NCBI GenBank assembly: GCA_005503055.1
Contig: SCOX01000001.1
Coordinates: 620,001-684,000, forward strand
Reading direction: 5' to 3'
Source: Lysobacteraceae bacterium P
Lineage (GTDB): Bacteria; Pseudomonadota; Gammaproteobacteria; Xanthomonadales; Xanthomonadaceae
DNA: 64,000 nucleotides
Shown: in pieces, positions 32,446 to 46,071 of the stretch
How positions within the stretch are numbered: the first letter of the stretch is position 1
Layout of the letters: the number at the start of each line of letters is the position of its first letter
The notes under the pieces: model-generated
The model's input: only the letters and a program-made list of their open reading frames with translations
Told to the model about the DNA's origin: nothing
Database searches by the model: none
Program-made: the position numbers and the translations under genes

Positions 32446-33831
32446 TCAGGTTCGCTCCGACCCACCGCTCACATCACCGTCACGACGGGCCGCGTCGCGT
32501 TGCCCACGCAGGCGATCGAGCTTTTCCTTGAGCTTGATCTCCAGCCCGCGTTCGACGGGCTCGTAGTACACGCGCTCGCCCATCGCATCAGGGAAGCCGG
32601 TCTGGCCCAGCGCGACCCCGCCTTCGGCGTCGTGGTCGTACTGGTAGCCCTTCGAATACCCGAGCTGCTTCATCAACCGCGTGGGTGCATTACGCAAATG
32701 CAGCGGCACCTCCTGGGTGCCGTGGGCCTGCACGTCGGCGCGCGCGGCGTTGTAGGCGGCGTAGACCGCGTTCGACTTCGCCGTGCTGGCGAGATAGACC
32801 ACGACCTGCGCCAACGCCAGTTCGCCCTCCGGGCTGCCCAGGCGTTCGAAGGTATCCCAGGCCTCCAACGCCATGGGCATCGCGCGCGGATCGGCCAGGC
32901 CGATGTCCTCCACCGCCATGCGCGTAAGGCGTCGCGCGAGATAGGCGCGGTCGCAACCGCCGTCGAGCATGCGCGCGAACCAGTACAGCGCCGCATCGGG
33001 ATTGGAGCTGCGCACCGACTTGTGCAGCGCCGAGATCTGGTCGTAGAACTGCTCGCCGCCCTTGTCGAAACGGCGCGTGCGGTCGGCCAGCACCTGCGCG
33101 AGCGTGGTCTCGGTGACTTCACCGCCCTCGCCTTCGGCCAGTTCGGCGGCGATCTCCAGCAGCGTCAGTGCGCGACGCACGTCGCCGTCTGCGGCCTGCG
33201 CGATCTCGCCCAGCGCCTCGTCGCTCACGCTCAGGCCGCGACCGCCCAGGCCGCGTTCCTCGTCGTCCAGCGCCTGGCGCAGCGCGATGCGGATGTCGTC
33301 GGCGGACACGGCGTCCATCACGTGCACGCGGCAACGCGACAGCAGTGCGGAGTTGAGTTCAAACGAAGGATTTTCGGTGGTCGCGCCGACGAACAGGATC
33401 GTGCCGCGTTCGATATGCGGCAGGAACGCATCCTGCTGGCCCTTGTTGAAGCGGTGCACCTCGTCGACGAAGAGCACGGTGCGATGCCCGTCGGCGAAGC
33501 GCTGCGCGGCTTCGGCGAGCACCTGGCGCACTTCGGGCAGGCCGGAAAGGACGGCGGAGATCGCGCGGAAGTCGGCATCGGCGTACTTGGCCAGCAACAG
33601 GGCCAGCGTGGTCTTGCCGCAGCCCGGCGGCCCCCACAGGATCATCGAATGCACGCGCCCGGACTCGATCGCACGGCGCAACGCCGAGCCTGGCGAGAGC
33701 AGGCGCTTCTGCCCGACCATTTCGTCGAGGGTGCGCGGCCGCATGCGCTCGGCGAGCGGCTGCATGCTGCTGCGGTCCACGTGCAGCAGGTCGTCGGTGA
33801 GGGAGGACGTCGAACTCGTGCGCCGGGCCAC
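32446..33831 (-). CDS. rarA: Replication-associated recombination protein RarA (MgsA)
   Basis: A AAA+ ATPase of about 461 residues (E. coli RarA has 447) that acts at stalled replication forks. It has the family opening QPLAERMRPRTLDEMVGQ, Walker A GPPGCGKTT, Walker B VLFVDEVHRFNK, sensor GATTENPSFELN and the C-terminal tetramerisation region (YNAARADVQAHGTQEVPLHLRNAPT). A GTG at 33831 gives an N-terminal extension of normal size; ATG 33765 would start just before QPLAERM. The usual lolA-rarA neighbourhood is kept, interrupted by one secreted-protein gene. Stop at 32446 precedes the amyloid promoter region. Confidence 0.93.
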   Translation of the reverse strand: MARRTSSTSSLTDDLLHVDRSSMQPLAERMRPRTLDEMVGQKRLLSPGSALRRAIESGRVHSMILWGPPGCGKTTLALLLAKYADADFRAISAVLSGLPEVRQVLAEAAQRFADGHRTVLFVDEVHRFNKGQQDAFLPHIERGTILFVGATTENPSFELNSALLSRCRVHVMDAVSADDIRIALRQALDDEERGLGGRGLSVSDEALGEIAQAADGDVRRALTLLEIAAELAEGEGGEVTETTLAQVLADRTRRFDKGGEQFYDQISALHKSVRSSNPDAALYWFARMLDGGCDRAYLARRLTRMAVEDIGLADPRAMPMALEAWDTFERLGSPEGELALAQVVVYLASTAKSNAVYAAYNAARADVQAHGTQEVPLHLRNAPTRLMKQLGYSKGYQYDHDAEGGVALGQTGFPDAMGERVYYEPVERGLEIKLKEKLDRLRGQRDAARRDGDVSGGSERT

Positions 33832-33940
33832 GGAAGGTCTCGCGGAATGCCTGCGCACACGATACCAACCTCGTCGTGAGCCAGTGCCCGTTACACCCGA
33901 GCGCGGGAGGCGGAAACCGCGCGCTCCCGCCATCGAAGGA

Positions 33941-34654
33941 TCACGGCGATCCGCGATCGCGCGAGGCCAGGGGCATGGCATTCGGGTCGGCCATCTGCGG
34001 GCCCAGCTGATAGTCCAGCTGCAGCCACTGCCCATCGCGGCGGTCGTAGAGCGCGTGGATGCGCACGTCGCTGCTGCCATCTCGGCCGAAATCCGCCAGC
34101 CCGCTCGCCTCCATGCCGAGGTAGTGGCCGGCCATCTCGGTCGTCTCGACACGATCGAGCTGCATGCGCACCGAGACGATGCCCAGTTCGCGCTGCAAGG
34201 TGTCCGCGACGCGGTCCTCGAGCTGGCGCAAGGCCAGGCTGTCGTTGGGAATCGCGCGCCCTTCCCCGCCGACACCGACCTCCAGCTCCGGCCACGCGGC
34301 CTGGCCGAGAAAATCGTCGTAGCGGCTGACGAAGCGGAAACCGATCCATCCGGTCTCGCCGGCAAAGCGCATGCCGCCTTCGCCGCGGATCTGACGCTGG
34401 CGGGCATCGCCCGGTTCGGCGACCAGGTCTCCGAACTTCACCTCGACGGCGCGGCCGCCGAAGCGCTCGGCCAATGCGGCCACGACGGAGCCGGCGATCG
34501 CGCGTTCCATGGATGTGCGATCCATCGCGCCAGGCGCAGGTGCGGGGGCGATGGAGGTCGTGACCGCGGGCGCGGTTGCGACGGGCTCGTTCGCCGCCGC
34601 CGGTGACGACAGCAGCCACAGGCCGAGCAGCAGCAACGGTGGACGCAGGGACAC
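33941..34654 (-). CDS. Secreted protein of unknown function
   Basis: A 237-residue protein with a signal peptide (VSLRPPLLLLGLWLLSSPAAA, start GTG 34654 with GGAG eight bases upstream; an ATG at 34690 is possible). The mature part has an acidic, mixed alpha/beta character with a segment RQLEDRVADTLQRELGIVSVRMQLDRVETTE suggesting a regular fold, but no family is recognised. It lies between lolA and rarA on the same strand, downstream of the terminator after lolA. Confidence 0.7.
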   Translation of the reverse strand: MSLRPPLLLLGLWLLSSPAAANEPVATAPAVTTSIAPAPAPGAMDRTSMERAIAGSVVAALAERFGGRAVEVKFGDLVAEPGDARQRQIRGEGGMRFAGETGWIGFRFVSRYDDFLGQAAWPELEVGVGGEGRAIPNDSLALRQLEDRVADTLQRELGIVSVRMQLDRVETTEMAGHYLGMEASGLADFGRDGSSDVRIHALYDRRDGQWLQLDYQLGPQMADPNAMPLASRDRGSP

Positions 34655-34705
34655 GCGCGGCACTCCGGACGGCCGGCAAATCCGGCCCATGCCCTCACGA
34701 AAACG

Positions 34706-34731
34706 AAAAGGCCTGCCGAAGCAGGCCTTTG
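34706..34731. terminator. Intrinsic terminator after lolA (bidirectional form)
   Basis: AAAGGCCTGC-CGAA-GCAGGCCTTT, a perfect ten-base-pair stem with a four-base loop, flanked by A-rich DNA on one side and T-rich on the other. It lies 24 bases beyond the lolA stop on the minus strand and would separate the lolA transcript from the next gene. Confidence 0.85.
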
Positions 34732-34754
34732 TCGTTCGATCCCGCGTGGCGGCG

Positions 34755-35381
34755 TCAGTCGCCGCCGATCACGTCCACGCCCTTGGCCGGCGTGTAGCGG
34801 AAGGTGTCCGCGGCGAAAGCGGGATTGCGCTTCCAGCCGCTGAAGTCGATCTCGGTGCGCTGGCCGAGGTTGTCGACCACCGTCATCTTCACCAGCCCGC
34901 TCTGGCCGAAGCCCAGGCGCGCGCTACGGAACGCCGCCTCGGATTCGACCTTCGGCGCCAGCGAAAGCCATTCCAGGTCCTTGTCGGCGCCCAGTTCCTT
35001 GACCACGAATTGCGCGTCCAGCTTGGCCGGATCGATCAGCGCGGCGAGCGGGCTGTTCTGCTCTTCCACGCCCTGCGGGCGCACCGTGACCTGCTGCAGG
35101 TCCGGGTCGTACACCCAGACCTTCTTGCCGTCGGCGACGATCAGCTGCGGGAACGGCTTCACGTATTCCCAGCGAAACAACCGCGGCGCGGACAGCGCGA
35201 GGTTGCCGGTGGACGTTTCCTTCAATTTGCCCTGGCCGTCGTACACCTGCTGGGTGAACTGGCCGCTCAGGCCCTTGAGGCCCTTGGTGAAGACGTTGAG
35301 GTCATCGCGCGCGCCGGCCAGCGCCGACGACGAAACCAGCGCGAGGCCCAGCGCGGCCCCCATGAAACGAACTGCACGCAT
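34755..35381 (-). CDS. lolA: Outer-membrane lipoprotein carrier protein LolA
   Basis: A 208-residue periplasmic chaperone that accepts lipoproteins from LolCDE and delivers them to LolB. It has a Sec signal peptide (to about residue 23, SSSALA) and the family core LSGQFTQQVYD, RLFRWEYVKPFPQLIVADG, VWVYDPDLQQVTV, and SPLAALI. GGAG lies nine bases upstream of the ATG at 35381. It follows ftsK by 90 bases on the same strand, the standard ftsK-lolA-rarA order of gammaproteobacteria. Confidence 0.96.
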   Translation of the reverse strand: MRAVRFMGAALGLALVSSSALAGARDDLNVFTKGLKGLSGQFTQQVYDGQGKLKETSTGNLALSAPRLFRWEYVKPFPQLIVADGKKVWVYDPDLQQVTVRPQGVEEQNSPLAALIDPAKLDAQFVVKELGADKDLEWLSLAPKVESEAAFRSARLGFGQSGLVKMTVVDNLGQRTEIDFSGWKRNPAFAADTFRYTPAKGVDVIGGD

Positions 35382-35471
35382 GCGCAAGACTCCGGAACTC
35401 TGATTGCCGGCGAGTGTGCCGGCGGTTGTCTGAACAGGTCTCGACGCCGCGACGCACCGCCGCGGCACGAT

Positions 35472-37847
<2,376 letters not shown>

Positions 37848-37867
37848 ATGGGTTGCGTTAGTCGTTG

Positions 37868-37873
37868 AATATA
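37868..37873 (-). promoter_or_regulatory. Possible -10 box of ftsK
   Basis: TATATT on the minus strand, about 20 bases before the TTG start of ftsK, in otherwise GC-rich DNA. The matching -35 hexamer is poor, so this is a weak prediction. It lies just outside the GGGATTCG repeat element between ald and ftsK. Confidence 0.35.
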
Positions 37874-37883
37874 CGACAGAAGC

Positions 37884-38082
37884 GGGGGATTCGTGATTCG
37901 GGATCGGAGATTCGCCCCAGAGCCCCGTCGCGCCTATCGCTCACGGAAGCCGCGGCTCCAGCCCCAAACGGACGGAGCCCGGGGCCCCATGGCCGCCCGG
38001 GCTCCTGGATTGTAGTTCGGGACTCACGCGGTGCGCCGGGACTCGTTGCGAGGAATCCCGAATCCCAACTCCCGAATCCCGG
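37884..38082. repeat. GGGATTCG inverted-repeat element between ald and ftsK
   Basis: The element begins with repeats of GGGATTCG-like octamers (37884-37915) and ends with their complements CGAATCCC (38053-38082), a layout of a palindromic intergenic element about 200 bases long with a GC-rich centre. No gene is supported inside it. It separates the convergent-in-function but co-oriented ald and ftsK genes. Confidence 0.65.
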
Positions 38083-38084
38083 CT

Positions 38085-40431
<2,347 letters not shown>

Positions 40432-40432
<1 letters not shown>

Positions 40433-40896
40433 TGCACGACGGGGTCGTGGAAGCGCTGGAGATCCGGCCGCACCTGCAGGCGCGGCTTCTCGACGACGAT
40501 CTGACGCGCATCCACGACTTCCTCGCCCGCGAGTCCTATTGGGCCGCGGGCATCCCGCTGGACACCCTGCGACGCGCGCTGGCGAATTCGGTGTGTTACG
40601 GCGGTTACCTCGACGGCAACCTTGTCGCGTTCGCACGCGCGATCACCGACCGCGCCACCTTCGCCTACCTCGCCGACGTGTTCGTGCTGGAACGGTTTCG
40701 CGGGCGAGGCCACGGCCGCGCCATCGTCGCGGCGCTGATGGCCGACGACGCGTTGCAGGGCCTGCGCCGGTGGCACCTGGTCACACGCGACATGCAGGGC
40801 TTGTATGCGGGCTTCGAGTTCGCCGCGTTGACGCAGCCCGATCTCCACATGCAGCGGCACGACCCGGACGTCTACCGCCGCACGTCCGGCGGTTGA
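40432..40896 (+). CDS. GNAT family N-acetyltransferase
   Basis: A 154-residue acyltransferase-fold protein. Acetyl-CoA binding is indicated by VFVLERFRGRGHGRAIVAAL (motif A with R-G-x-G-x-A), preceded by the beta strand AFARAITDRATFAYLADV. It is coupled to trxB by a four-base overlap. Acceptor unknown; many such enzymes acetylate small amines or protein N-termini. Confidence 0.88.
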
Positions 40897-40899
40897 GCG

Positions 40900-42048
40900 A
40901 TGGCGAAGGCGCGGATCCTCGAATCGCTGGCGGATGTCACGGCCGGACACTGGGACGCGCTGCACGACGGCGGCAATCCGTTCGTGGCGCACGCCTTCCT
41001 GCACGGACTGGAAGCGCACGGCTGCCTGCGCGCACGCTGGGGCTGGCGCCCCCAGCACCTCACCGTGTGGGAAGGCGATGAGCTGGTCGCCGCGGCGCCT
41101 GCCTATCTCAAGGACAACTCGCACGGCGAGTTCGTGTTCGACCATGCCTGGGCGCACGCGTACGCGCAGGCGGGGCTGGACTACTTCCCGAAGTGGCTGT
41201 GCGCGGTCCCCTACTCGCCCGTGACCGGTCCGCGTCTGCTGGCCCGCACGCCGGAGCGCAGGCGTCAGCTCGGCGTGCTGATGGCCGGACTGTGCGAACG
41301 CAACGGCTTGTCCTCGGCGCACGTGAACTTCCATACCGAAGCCGAGGATGCAGATTTCGGCGACGACTGGCTGGCGCGCGTCGATGTGCAGTACCACTGG
41401 CACAATGATCGCGGCTGGCGCGATTTCGACGATTTCCTCGCGGCCTTCGACCACAAGCACCGCAAGAACATCCGCCAGGAACGCGCCAAGGTCGAGCGCG
41501 CCGGCATCACGTTCCGCGTGGTGGATGGCACCCAGGTCGAGGCGAACGACCTGGCCGCGATGCACGGCTTCTATCTGCAGACCTTCGCCGAGTACGGCAA
41601 CCATCCGGCGATCACGCTGGAGTTCCTGCAGCACCTGGCGCTAACGATGCCGCGATCGTTGGTGATCGTGCTGGCGATGCGCGATGACCGCCCGATCGCG
41701 GGCGCGCTGTGCCTGCGCGGAGGCGACACGCTCTACGGGCGCTACTGGGGCGCGAGCGAGATGGCGCCCGGGCTGCATTTCGAGACCTGCTACTACCAGG
41801 GCATCGACTACTGCCTGCGCGAAGGACTCACCCGCTTCGAGCCGGGGGCGCAGGGCGAGCACAAGCTTGCGCGCGGGTTCCTGCCCACCTTCGTGCGCAG
41901 TCGCCACTGGATCGCGCACGAAGGCTTCCGCGAAGCGCTCGGCGACTGGTGCGCGCAGGAAGCCGAGTCGGTTCGCGCCTACGCACGTACGCTCGCCGCG
42001 CATTCGCCCTACAAGGCGCAGGGCGATGGGCCATCATCGGCGACGTGA
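40900..42048 (+). CDS. FemAB/GNAT-fold acyltransferase (COG3146-type)
   Basis: A 382-residue protein with a duplicated acyltransferase fold of the peptidoglycan-biosynthesis-like COG3146 group. Motifs include GGNPFVAHAFLHGLEAHGC, FDHAWAHAYAQAGLDYFPKW, DFDDFLAAFDHKHRKNIRQE, LRGGDTLYGRYWGASE and ARGFLPTFVRSRHWI. It begins four bases after the previous gene and its stop overlaps the aat start, so the four-gene run trxB to aat is one transcript. The acyl donor may be an aminoacyl-tRNA, fitting the aat neighbour, but this is inference. Confidence 0.85.
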   Translation: MAKARILESLADVTAGHWDALHDGGNPFVAHAFLHGLEAHGCLRARWGWRPQHLTVWEGDELVAAAPAYLKDNSHGEFVFDHAWAHAYAQAGLDYFPKWLCAVPYSPVTGPRLLARTPERRRQLGVLMAGLCERNGLSSAHVNFHTEAEDADFGDDWLARVDVQYHWHNDRGWRDFDDFLAAFDHKHRKNIRQERAKVERAGITFRVVDGTQVEANDLAAMHGFYLQTFAEYGNHPAITLEFLQHLALTMPRSLVIVLAMRDDRPIAGALCLRGGDTLYGRYWGASEMAPGLHFETCYYQGIDYCLREGLTRFEPGAQGEHKLARGFLPTFVRSRHWIAHEGFREALGDWCAQEAESVRAYARTLAAHSPYKAQGDGPSSAT

Positions 42049-42815
42049 GCGCCCTCCCCGCCCTGCTGTCGCCCGAACCCGACGCGCCGTTTCCGCCCGT
42101 CGAACAGGCCCTGCGCCAACCGGACGGCCTGCTCGCCGTCGGGGGCGACCTGACACCGAGTCGACTGCTGAACGCATACCGCCATGGGATCTTTCCCTGG
42201 TACTCGCACGGTCAGCCCATCCTGTGGTGGAGCCCGGACCCGCGCACCGTGTTCGCGACCGACGAGGTGCGGCTGGCATCCAAGTTCCGTCGCGGCCTGC
42301 GCCGCTCGCACTGGGTGGTGCGCGCGGACACGGCGTTCGCTCGGGTCATCCAGGCTTGCGCCGAGACTTCGCGACCGGGCCAGCGCGGCACCTGGATCAC
42401 AAGCGAAATGCGCGCCGCCTACGAACGCATGCACGCGCTCGGCCACGCGCATTCGTTCGAGGTCTTCGACGGGGAACGGCTGGTCGGCGGCATCTACGGC
42501 GTCGCGATCGGCCGGATGTTCTTCGGCGAGAGCATGTTCAGCGCGGTCTCGGGCGGCTCCAAGGTCGCGCTCGCGGCGCTCGCGTGGCACCTGCGCGACT
42601 GGGGATGGCCGCTGATCGACGCCCAGGTGGAGAACGATCACCTGCTGGGCCTGGGGGCACGGCGCTGGCCACGATCGCGCTTCGTCACCGCGGTCGCCGA
42701 ACTGACCGCCACGGGCGGTCATGTCGGATCGTGGTCGGCGCGCATTGGCCAATGGCCGGCGGCGCGCCTGGGCGGGATCGCGCCGCCGTCCGGCGCCGCC
42801 CCCTCGGCCCTTTAA
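42045..42815 (+). CDS. aat: Leucyl/phenylalanyl-tRNA-protein transferase
   Basis: A 256-residue enzyme that attaches Leu or Phe to proteins with N-terminal Lys or Arg, tagging them for ClpS-ClpAP. Family motifs: [58 protein letters not shown] and MFFGESMFS. The GTG at 42045 overlaps the upstream stop. Its substrates feed the clpS/clpA pair encoded a kilobase away, a conserved N-degron neighbourhood. Confidence 0.95.
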   Translation: MSALPALLSPEPDAPFPPVEQALRQPDGLLAVGGDLTPSRLLNAYRHGIFPWYSHGQPILWWSPDPRTVFATDEVRLASKFRRGLRRSHWVVRADTAFARVIQACAETSRPGQRGTWITSEMRAAYERMHALGHAHSFEVFDGERLVGGIYGVAIGRMFFGESMFSAVSGGSKVALAALAWHLRDWGWPLIDAQVENDHLLGLGARRWPRSRFVTAVAELTATGGHVGSWSARIGQWPAARLGGIAPPSGAAPSAL

Positions 42816-42823
42816 CCGATTTT

Positions 42824-42852
42824 TTGCACGAACGCCACAGGCATGGCAAAAT
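42824..42852 (+). promoter_or_regulatory. Probable infA promoter
   Basis: TTGCAC (42824-42829) and CAAAAT (42847-42852) are separated by exactly 17 bases, a good sigma-70 layout in GC-rich DNA. It lies between aat and infA and would give a leader of about 54 bases. Confidence 0.5.
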
Positions 42853-42912
42853 GCATGGCTTCGTTGCCCGTCCGCCCCTGGACCGGCCTTGCGACATCAG
42901 AACAGGAACCAC

Positions 42913-43131
42913 ATGGCAAAAGACGACGTGATCGAATTCGAGGGCACGGTGGCGGAAACCCTTCCGAACACCATGTTTCGGGTGCGCCTCGAAAACGGGC
43001 ACGAGATCATTGCCCACATCTCCGGTCGCATGCGGAAGAACTACATCCGCATCCTGACCGGCGACAAGGTGAAGGTCGAGATGACCCCGTACGACCTGAC
43101 CAAGGGTCGCATCACCTACCGCATGAAGTAA
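42913..43131 (+). CDS. infA: Translation initiation factor IF-1
   Basis: The complete 72-residue IF-1 (OB fold) that binds the 30S A site during initiation: [20 protein letters not shown] at the start, then [20 protein letters not shown] and [22 protein letters not shown] precedes the ATG. Followed by a strong terminator. Its position between aat and clpA is the classical gammaproteobacterial order. Confidence 0.98.
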   Translation: MAKDDVIEFEGTVAETLPNTMFRVRLENGHEIIAHISGRMRKNYIRILTGDKVKVEMTPYDLTKGRITYRMK

Positions 43132-43151
43132 TCGCGGCAAACCATTGAAAT

Positions 43152-43178
43152 AAAAAGGCGGCCAATGGCCGCCTTTTT
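43152..43178. terminator. Bidirectional intrinsic terminator (infA/clpA)
   Basis: AAAAAGGCGGCC and its complement form a stem of up to 13 pairs flanked by five A and five T residues, so it can terminate infA on the plus strand and clpA on the minus strand. The minus-strand clpA stop is at 43232. Confidence 0.92.
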
Positions 43179-43193
43179 GTTTTCCTCCCTAGG

Positions 43194-43224
43194 CGTAGCC
43201 CGGGCAACGCGCATCCGGGCTACG
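43194..43224. repeat. TAGCCCGGG hairpin element, copy 2
   Basis: GTAGCCCGG...CCGGGCTAC, nine-base arms with a GCAACGCGCAT loop, immediately after the infA/clpA terminator. It is the second copy in this window of the element at 19624-19655. Confidence 0.7.
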
Positions 43225-43231
43225 GCGGTGG

Positions 43232-45514
43232 TCACACGGTCGCCGGGAGGAGCTTCTCCGGCTCGGCCTGCGCGGTCACGATCAGTTCGTCGTCCTTGAC
43301 GTCGATGGTCACCTTGCCGCCATTGACCAGCTTGCCGAACAGCAACTCGTCGGCCAGCGGACGCTTGACCTTCTCCTGGATCACGCGCGCCATCGGGCGG
43401 GCACCCATGAGCGGGTCGAAGCCGTGCTGGGCCAGCCAGTCGCGCGCGGTCGGCGTGGCCGAAAGCGCCACGTTCTTCTCGTGCAGCTGGGCCTCCAGCT
43501 CGATGAGGAACTTGTCCACCACGCGCAGGATGTGCTCGAAGCCCAGCGCCTGGAACTGCACGACCGCGTCGAGGCGGTTGCGAAATTCCGGCGTGAAGCC
43601 GCGGCGGATCGCTTCCATCGCGTCGGTCGAGTGGTCCTGCTTGGTGAAGCCGATCGTACGACGCGAAGCCTGCGCGGCGCCGGCGTTCGTGGTCATTACC
43701 AGGATCACGTTCTTGAAGTTCGCCTCGCGGCCGTTGGTGTCGGTCAGCGTGCCCCGGTCCATGACCTGCAGCAGGATGTTGAAGATGTCCGGATGGGCCT
43801 TCTCCACCTCGTCCAGCAGCAGCACGCAATGCGGCGTCTTGACGATCTTTTCCGTCAGCAGGCCGCCCTGGTCGAAACCGACGTAGCCCGGGGGGGCGCC
43901 GATCAGGCGGCTGACCGAATGCGGTTCCATGTATTCGGACATGTCGAAGCGGACCAGTTCGATGCCCAGCTGCAGCGCGAGCTGCTTGGTCACTTCGGTC
44001 TTGCCCACGCCGGTCGGGCCGGCGAACAGGAAGTTGCCGATCGGCTTGTCCGGGTTGGCCAGGCCCGAGCGGGCCAGCTTGATCGCCGAGGTCAGGGTCT
44101 CGATGGCCGGATCCTGGCCGAAGATCACCATCTTCAGGTTGCGCTCGAGGTTCTTGAGCACGTCCTTGTCCGACGCGCTGACCTGCTTGGTCGGGATGCG
44201 CGCCATCTTGGCGACGATGGTCTCGATCTCTTCCACGTCGATCAGGCTCTTGCGCACGTCCTGCGCAAGGAGGCGCTGGCGGGCACCAGCCTCGTCGATG
44301 ACGTCGATGGCCTTGTCGGGCAGCAGGCGGTCGCCGATGTGCTTGACCGACAGGTCCACGGCCGCCTGCAGCGCTTCATCGGCGTAGGTGACGCCGTGGT
44401 GCGCTTCGTACTTGGGCTTGAGGCCCTGCAGTATCTCGTAGGCCTCGCCCACCGTCGGCTCGACGATGTCGATCTTCTGGAAGCGGCGAGCCAGTGCGCG
44501 GTCCTTCTCGAAGATCCCGCGGTATTCCTGGAAGGTGGTCGAACCGATGCAGCGAAGTTCGCCCGATGCCAGCGCCGGCTTGATCAGGTTGCTGGCGTCC
44601 ATCGTGCCGCCACTGGCCGAACCGGCGCCGATGATGGTGTGGATCTCGTCGATGAAGAGCACCGCCTCGGGCAGCTTCTTGAGCTGGGTGAGGACGGCCT
44701 TCAGGCGCTTCTCGAAGTCGCCGCGATACTTGGTGCCGGCGACCAGCGCGCCCAGGTCGAGCGCGTAGATCGTCGCGTCGGCCAGCACTTCGGGCACGTC
44801 GCCATCGATGATGCGCTTGGCCAGGCCTTCGGCGATGGCGGTCTTGCCCACGCCGGCTTCGCCGACGTAGAGCGGGTTGTTCTTGCGACGGCGGCACAGC
44901 ACCTGGATGGTGCGCTCCACCTCGTCGGCGCGGCCGACCAGCGGGTCGATCTTGCCTTCGCGCGCGAGCTGGTTGAGGTTGACGGCGAACTCCGCCAACG
45001 CGTCTCCCTTGCCCTCGCCCTCGCCGCCTTCGCCGGAATGCGATTCACCCTCTTCCTGCGAACGCGACGGCTCCTCGCCGCCGTGCTTGGCGATGCCGTG
45101 CGAGATGTAGTTGACGACGTCCAGGCGGGCGACGTCCTGCTGGTTGAGGAAGTAGACCGCGTGCGAGTCCTTCTCGCCGAAAATCGCCACCAGCACGTTG
45201 GCGCCGGTGACTTCCTTCTTGCCGCTGGACTGGACGTGGTAGACCGCGCGCTGCAGGACGCGCTGGAAACCCAGCGTCGGCTGCGTGTCGCGATCGACGT
45301 CCTCGGGCAGTACCGATACCGAGGTGGCGATCGCCTGCTCCAGGTCGGTGCGCAGGCGCTGGAAATCGACCCCACAGGCCTTGAGGACGCCCTCGGCCGA
45401 AGGGTTGTCGAGCAGCGCAAGCAGCAGGTGTTCGACCGTCATGTACTCGTGACGAGCCTCGCGGGCTCGCTTGTAGCACTGGCCGATGCTGTATTCGAGA
45501 TCCTTGCTGAACAT
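43232..45514 (-). CDS. clpA: ATP-dependent Clp protease ATP-binding subunit ClpA
   Basis: A 760-residue AAA+ unfoldase that feeds ClpP. It has the N-domain (MFSKDLEYSIGQCYKRAREARHEYMTVEHLLLALL), D1 with Walker A GEAGVGKTAIAEG and D2 with Walker A GPTGVGKTEV plus the sensor region. An acidic-Gly linker with EEPSRSQEEGESHSGEGGEGEGK lies between N-domain and D1. ClpS is encoded upstream on the same strand; together with Aat they carry out N-degron proteolysis. Confidence 0.97.
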   Translation of the reverse strand: MFSKDLEYSIGQCYKRAREARHEYMTVEHLLLALLDNPSAEGVLKACGVDFQRLRTDLEQAIATSVSVLPEDVDRDTQPTLGFQRVLQRAVYHVQSSGKKEVTGANVLVAIFGEKDSHAVYFLNQQDVARLDVVNYISHGIAKHGGEEPSRSQEEGESHSGEGGEGEGKGDALAEFAVNLNQLAREGKIDPLVGRADEVERTIQVLCRRRKNNPLYVGEAGVGKTAIAEGLAKRIIDGDVPEVLADATIYALDLGALVAGTKYRGDFEKRLKAVLTQLKKLPEAVLFIDEIHTIIGAGSASGGTMDASNLIKPALASGELRCIGSTTFQEYRGIFEKDRALARRFQKIDIVEPTVGEAYEILQGLKPKYEAHHGVTYADEALQAAVDLSVKHIGDRLLPDKAIDVIDEAGARQRLLAQDVRKSLIDVEEIETIVAKMARIPTKQVSASDKDVLKNLERNLKMVIFGQDPAIETLTSAIKLARSGLANPDKPIGNFLFAGPTGVGKTEVTKQLALQLGIELVRFDMSEYMEPHSVSRLIGAPPGYVGFDQGGLLTEKIVKTPHCVLLLDEVEKAHPDIFNILLQVMDRGTLTDTNGREANFKNVILVMTTNAGAAQASRRTIGFTKQDHSTDAMEAIRRGFTPEFRNRLDAVVQFQALGFEHILRVVDKFLIELEAQLHEKNVALSATPTARDWLAQHGFDPLMGARPMARVIQEKVKRPLADELLFGKLVNGGKVTIDVKDDELIVTAQAEPEKLLPATV

Positions 45515-45652
45515 GGTGGCGTAAGCCTCCGAAAGCTACTGCCGTCCTAGATGGGGACGGGCATGGGGAATTCCATGCTCGCAAGGTCTGCGGTCCCGGG
45601 GGCGCTGATTCCGGATCCGCCCTTATCGCTCAGGACGTACTGAGCGGAAGTT

Positions 45653-45973
45653 TTAGGCCTTTTCCATCGTGCACAGCAAGGGATGTTGGTTGAGCCTTGA
45701 AAATTCGTTCACCTGCGCCACCTTCGATTCTGCGACCTCGCGGGTGAAAACCCCGCAGACGCCGCGGCCGCGGGTGTGCACGTGGAGCATGATCTGGGTG
45801 GCCTTTTCGGCGTTCATGGCGAAAAAGCGCATCAGCACTTCCACCACGAAGTCCATCGGCGTGTAGTCGTCGTTCAGCAGCAGGACGGAATACAGCGGCG
45901 GGCGGGCGACTTCCGGCTTGCTGGTCTCCACCAGGACGCCATGCTGATGCTCGTGTTCGGTCTGTTTGGCCAT
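45653..45973 (-). CDS. clpS: ATP-dependent Clp protease adapter ClpS
   Basis: A 106-residue adaptor that delivers N-degron substrates to ClpA. It shows the family core [40 protein letters not shown] and [15 protein letters not shown]. The ATG at 45973 has no clear ribosome-binding site; instead CTATAAT ends six bases upstream, which would put the transcript 5' end at or near the ATG (see findings). It precedes clpA on the same strand. Confidence 0.95.
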   Translation of the reverse strand: MAKQTEHEHQHGVLVETSKPEVARPPLYSVLLLNDDYTPMDFVVEVLMRFFAMNAEKATQIMLHVHTRGRGVCGVFTREVAESKVAQVNEFSRLNQHPLLCTMEKA

Positions 45974-46071
45974 GCCCGGATTATAGAGGGCCGGACCCGG
46001 CGGTCGTGGACGCCCGTGCCCGCCGGCCGGCACAATGGCCCATTGCATACGTCACATACCGAGGATTGCAC

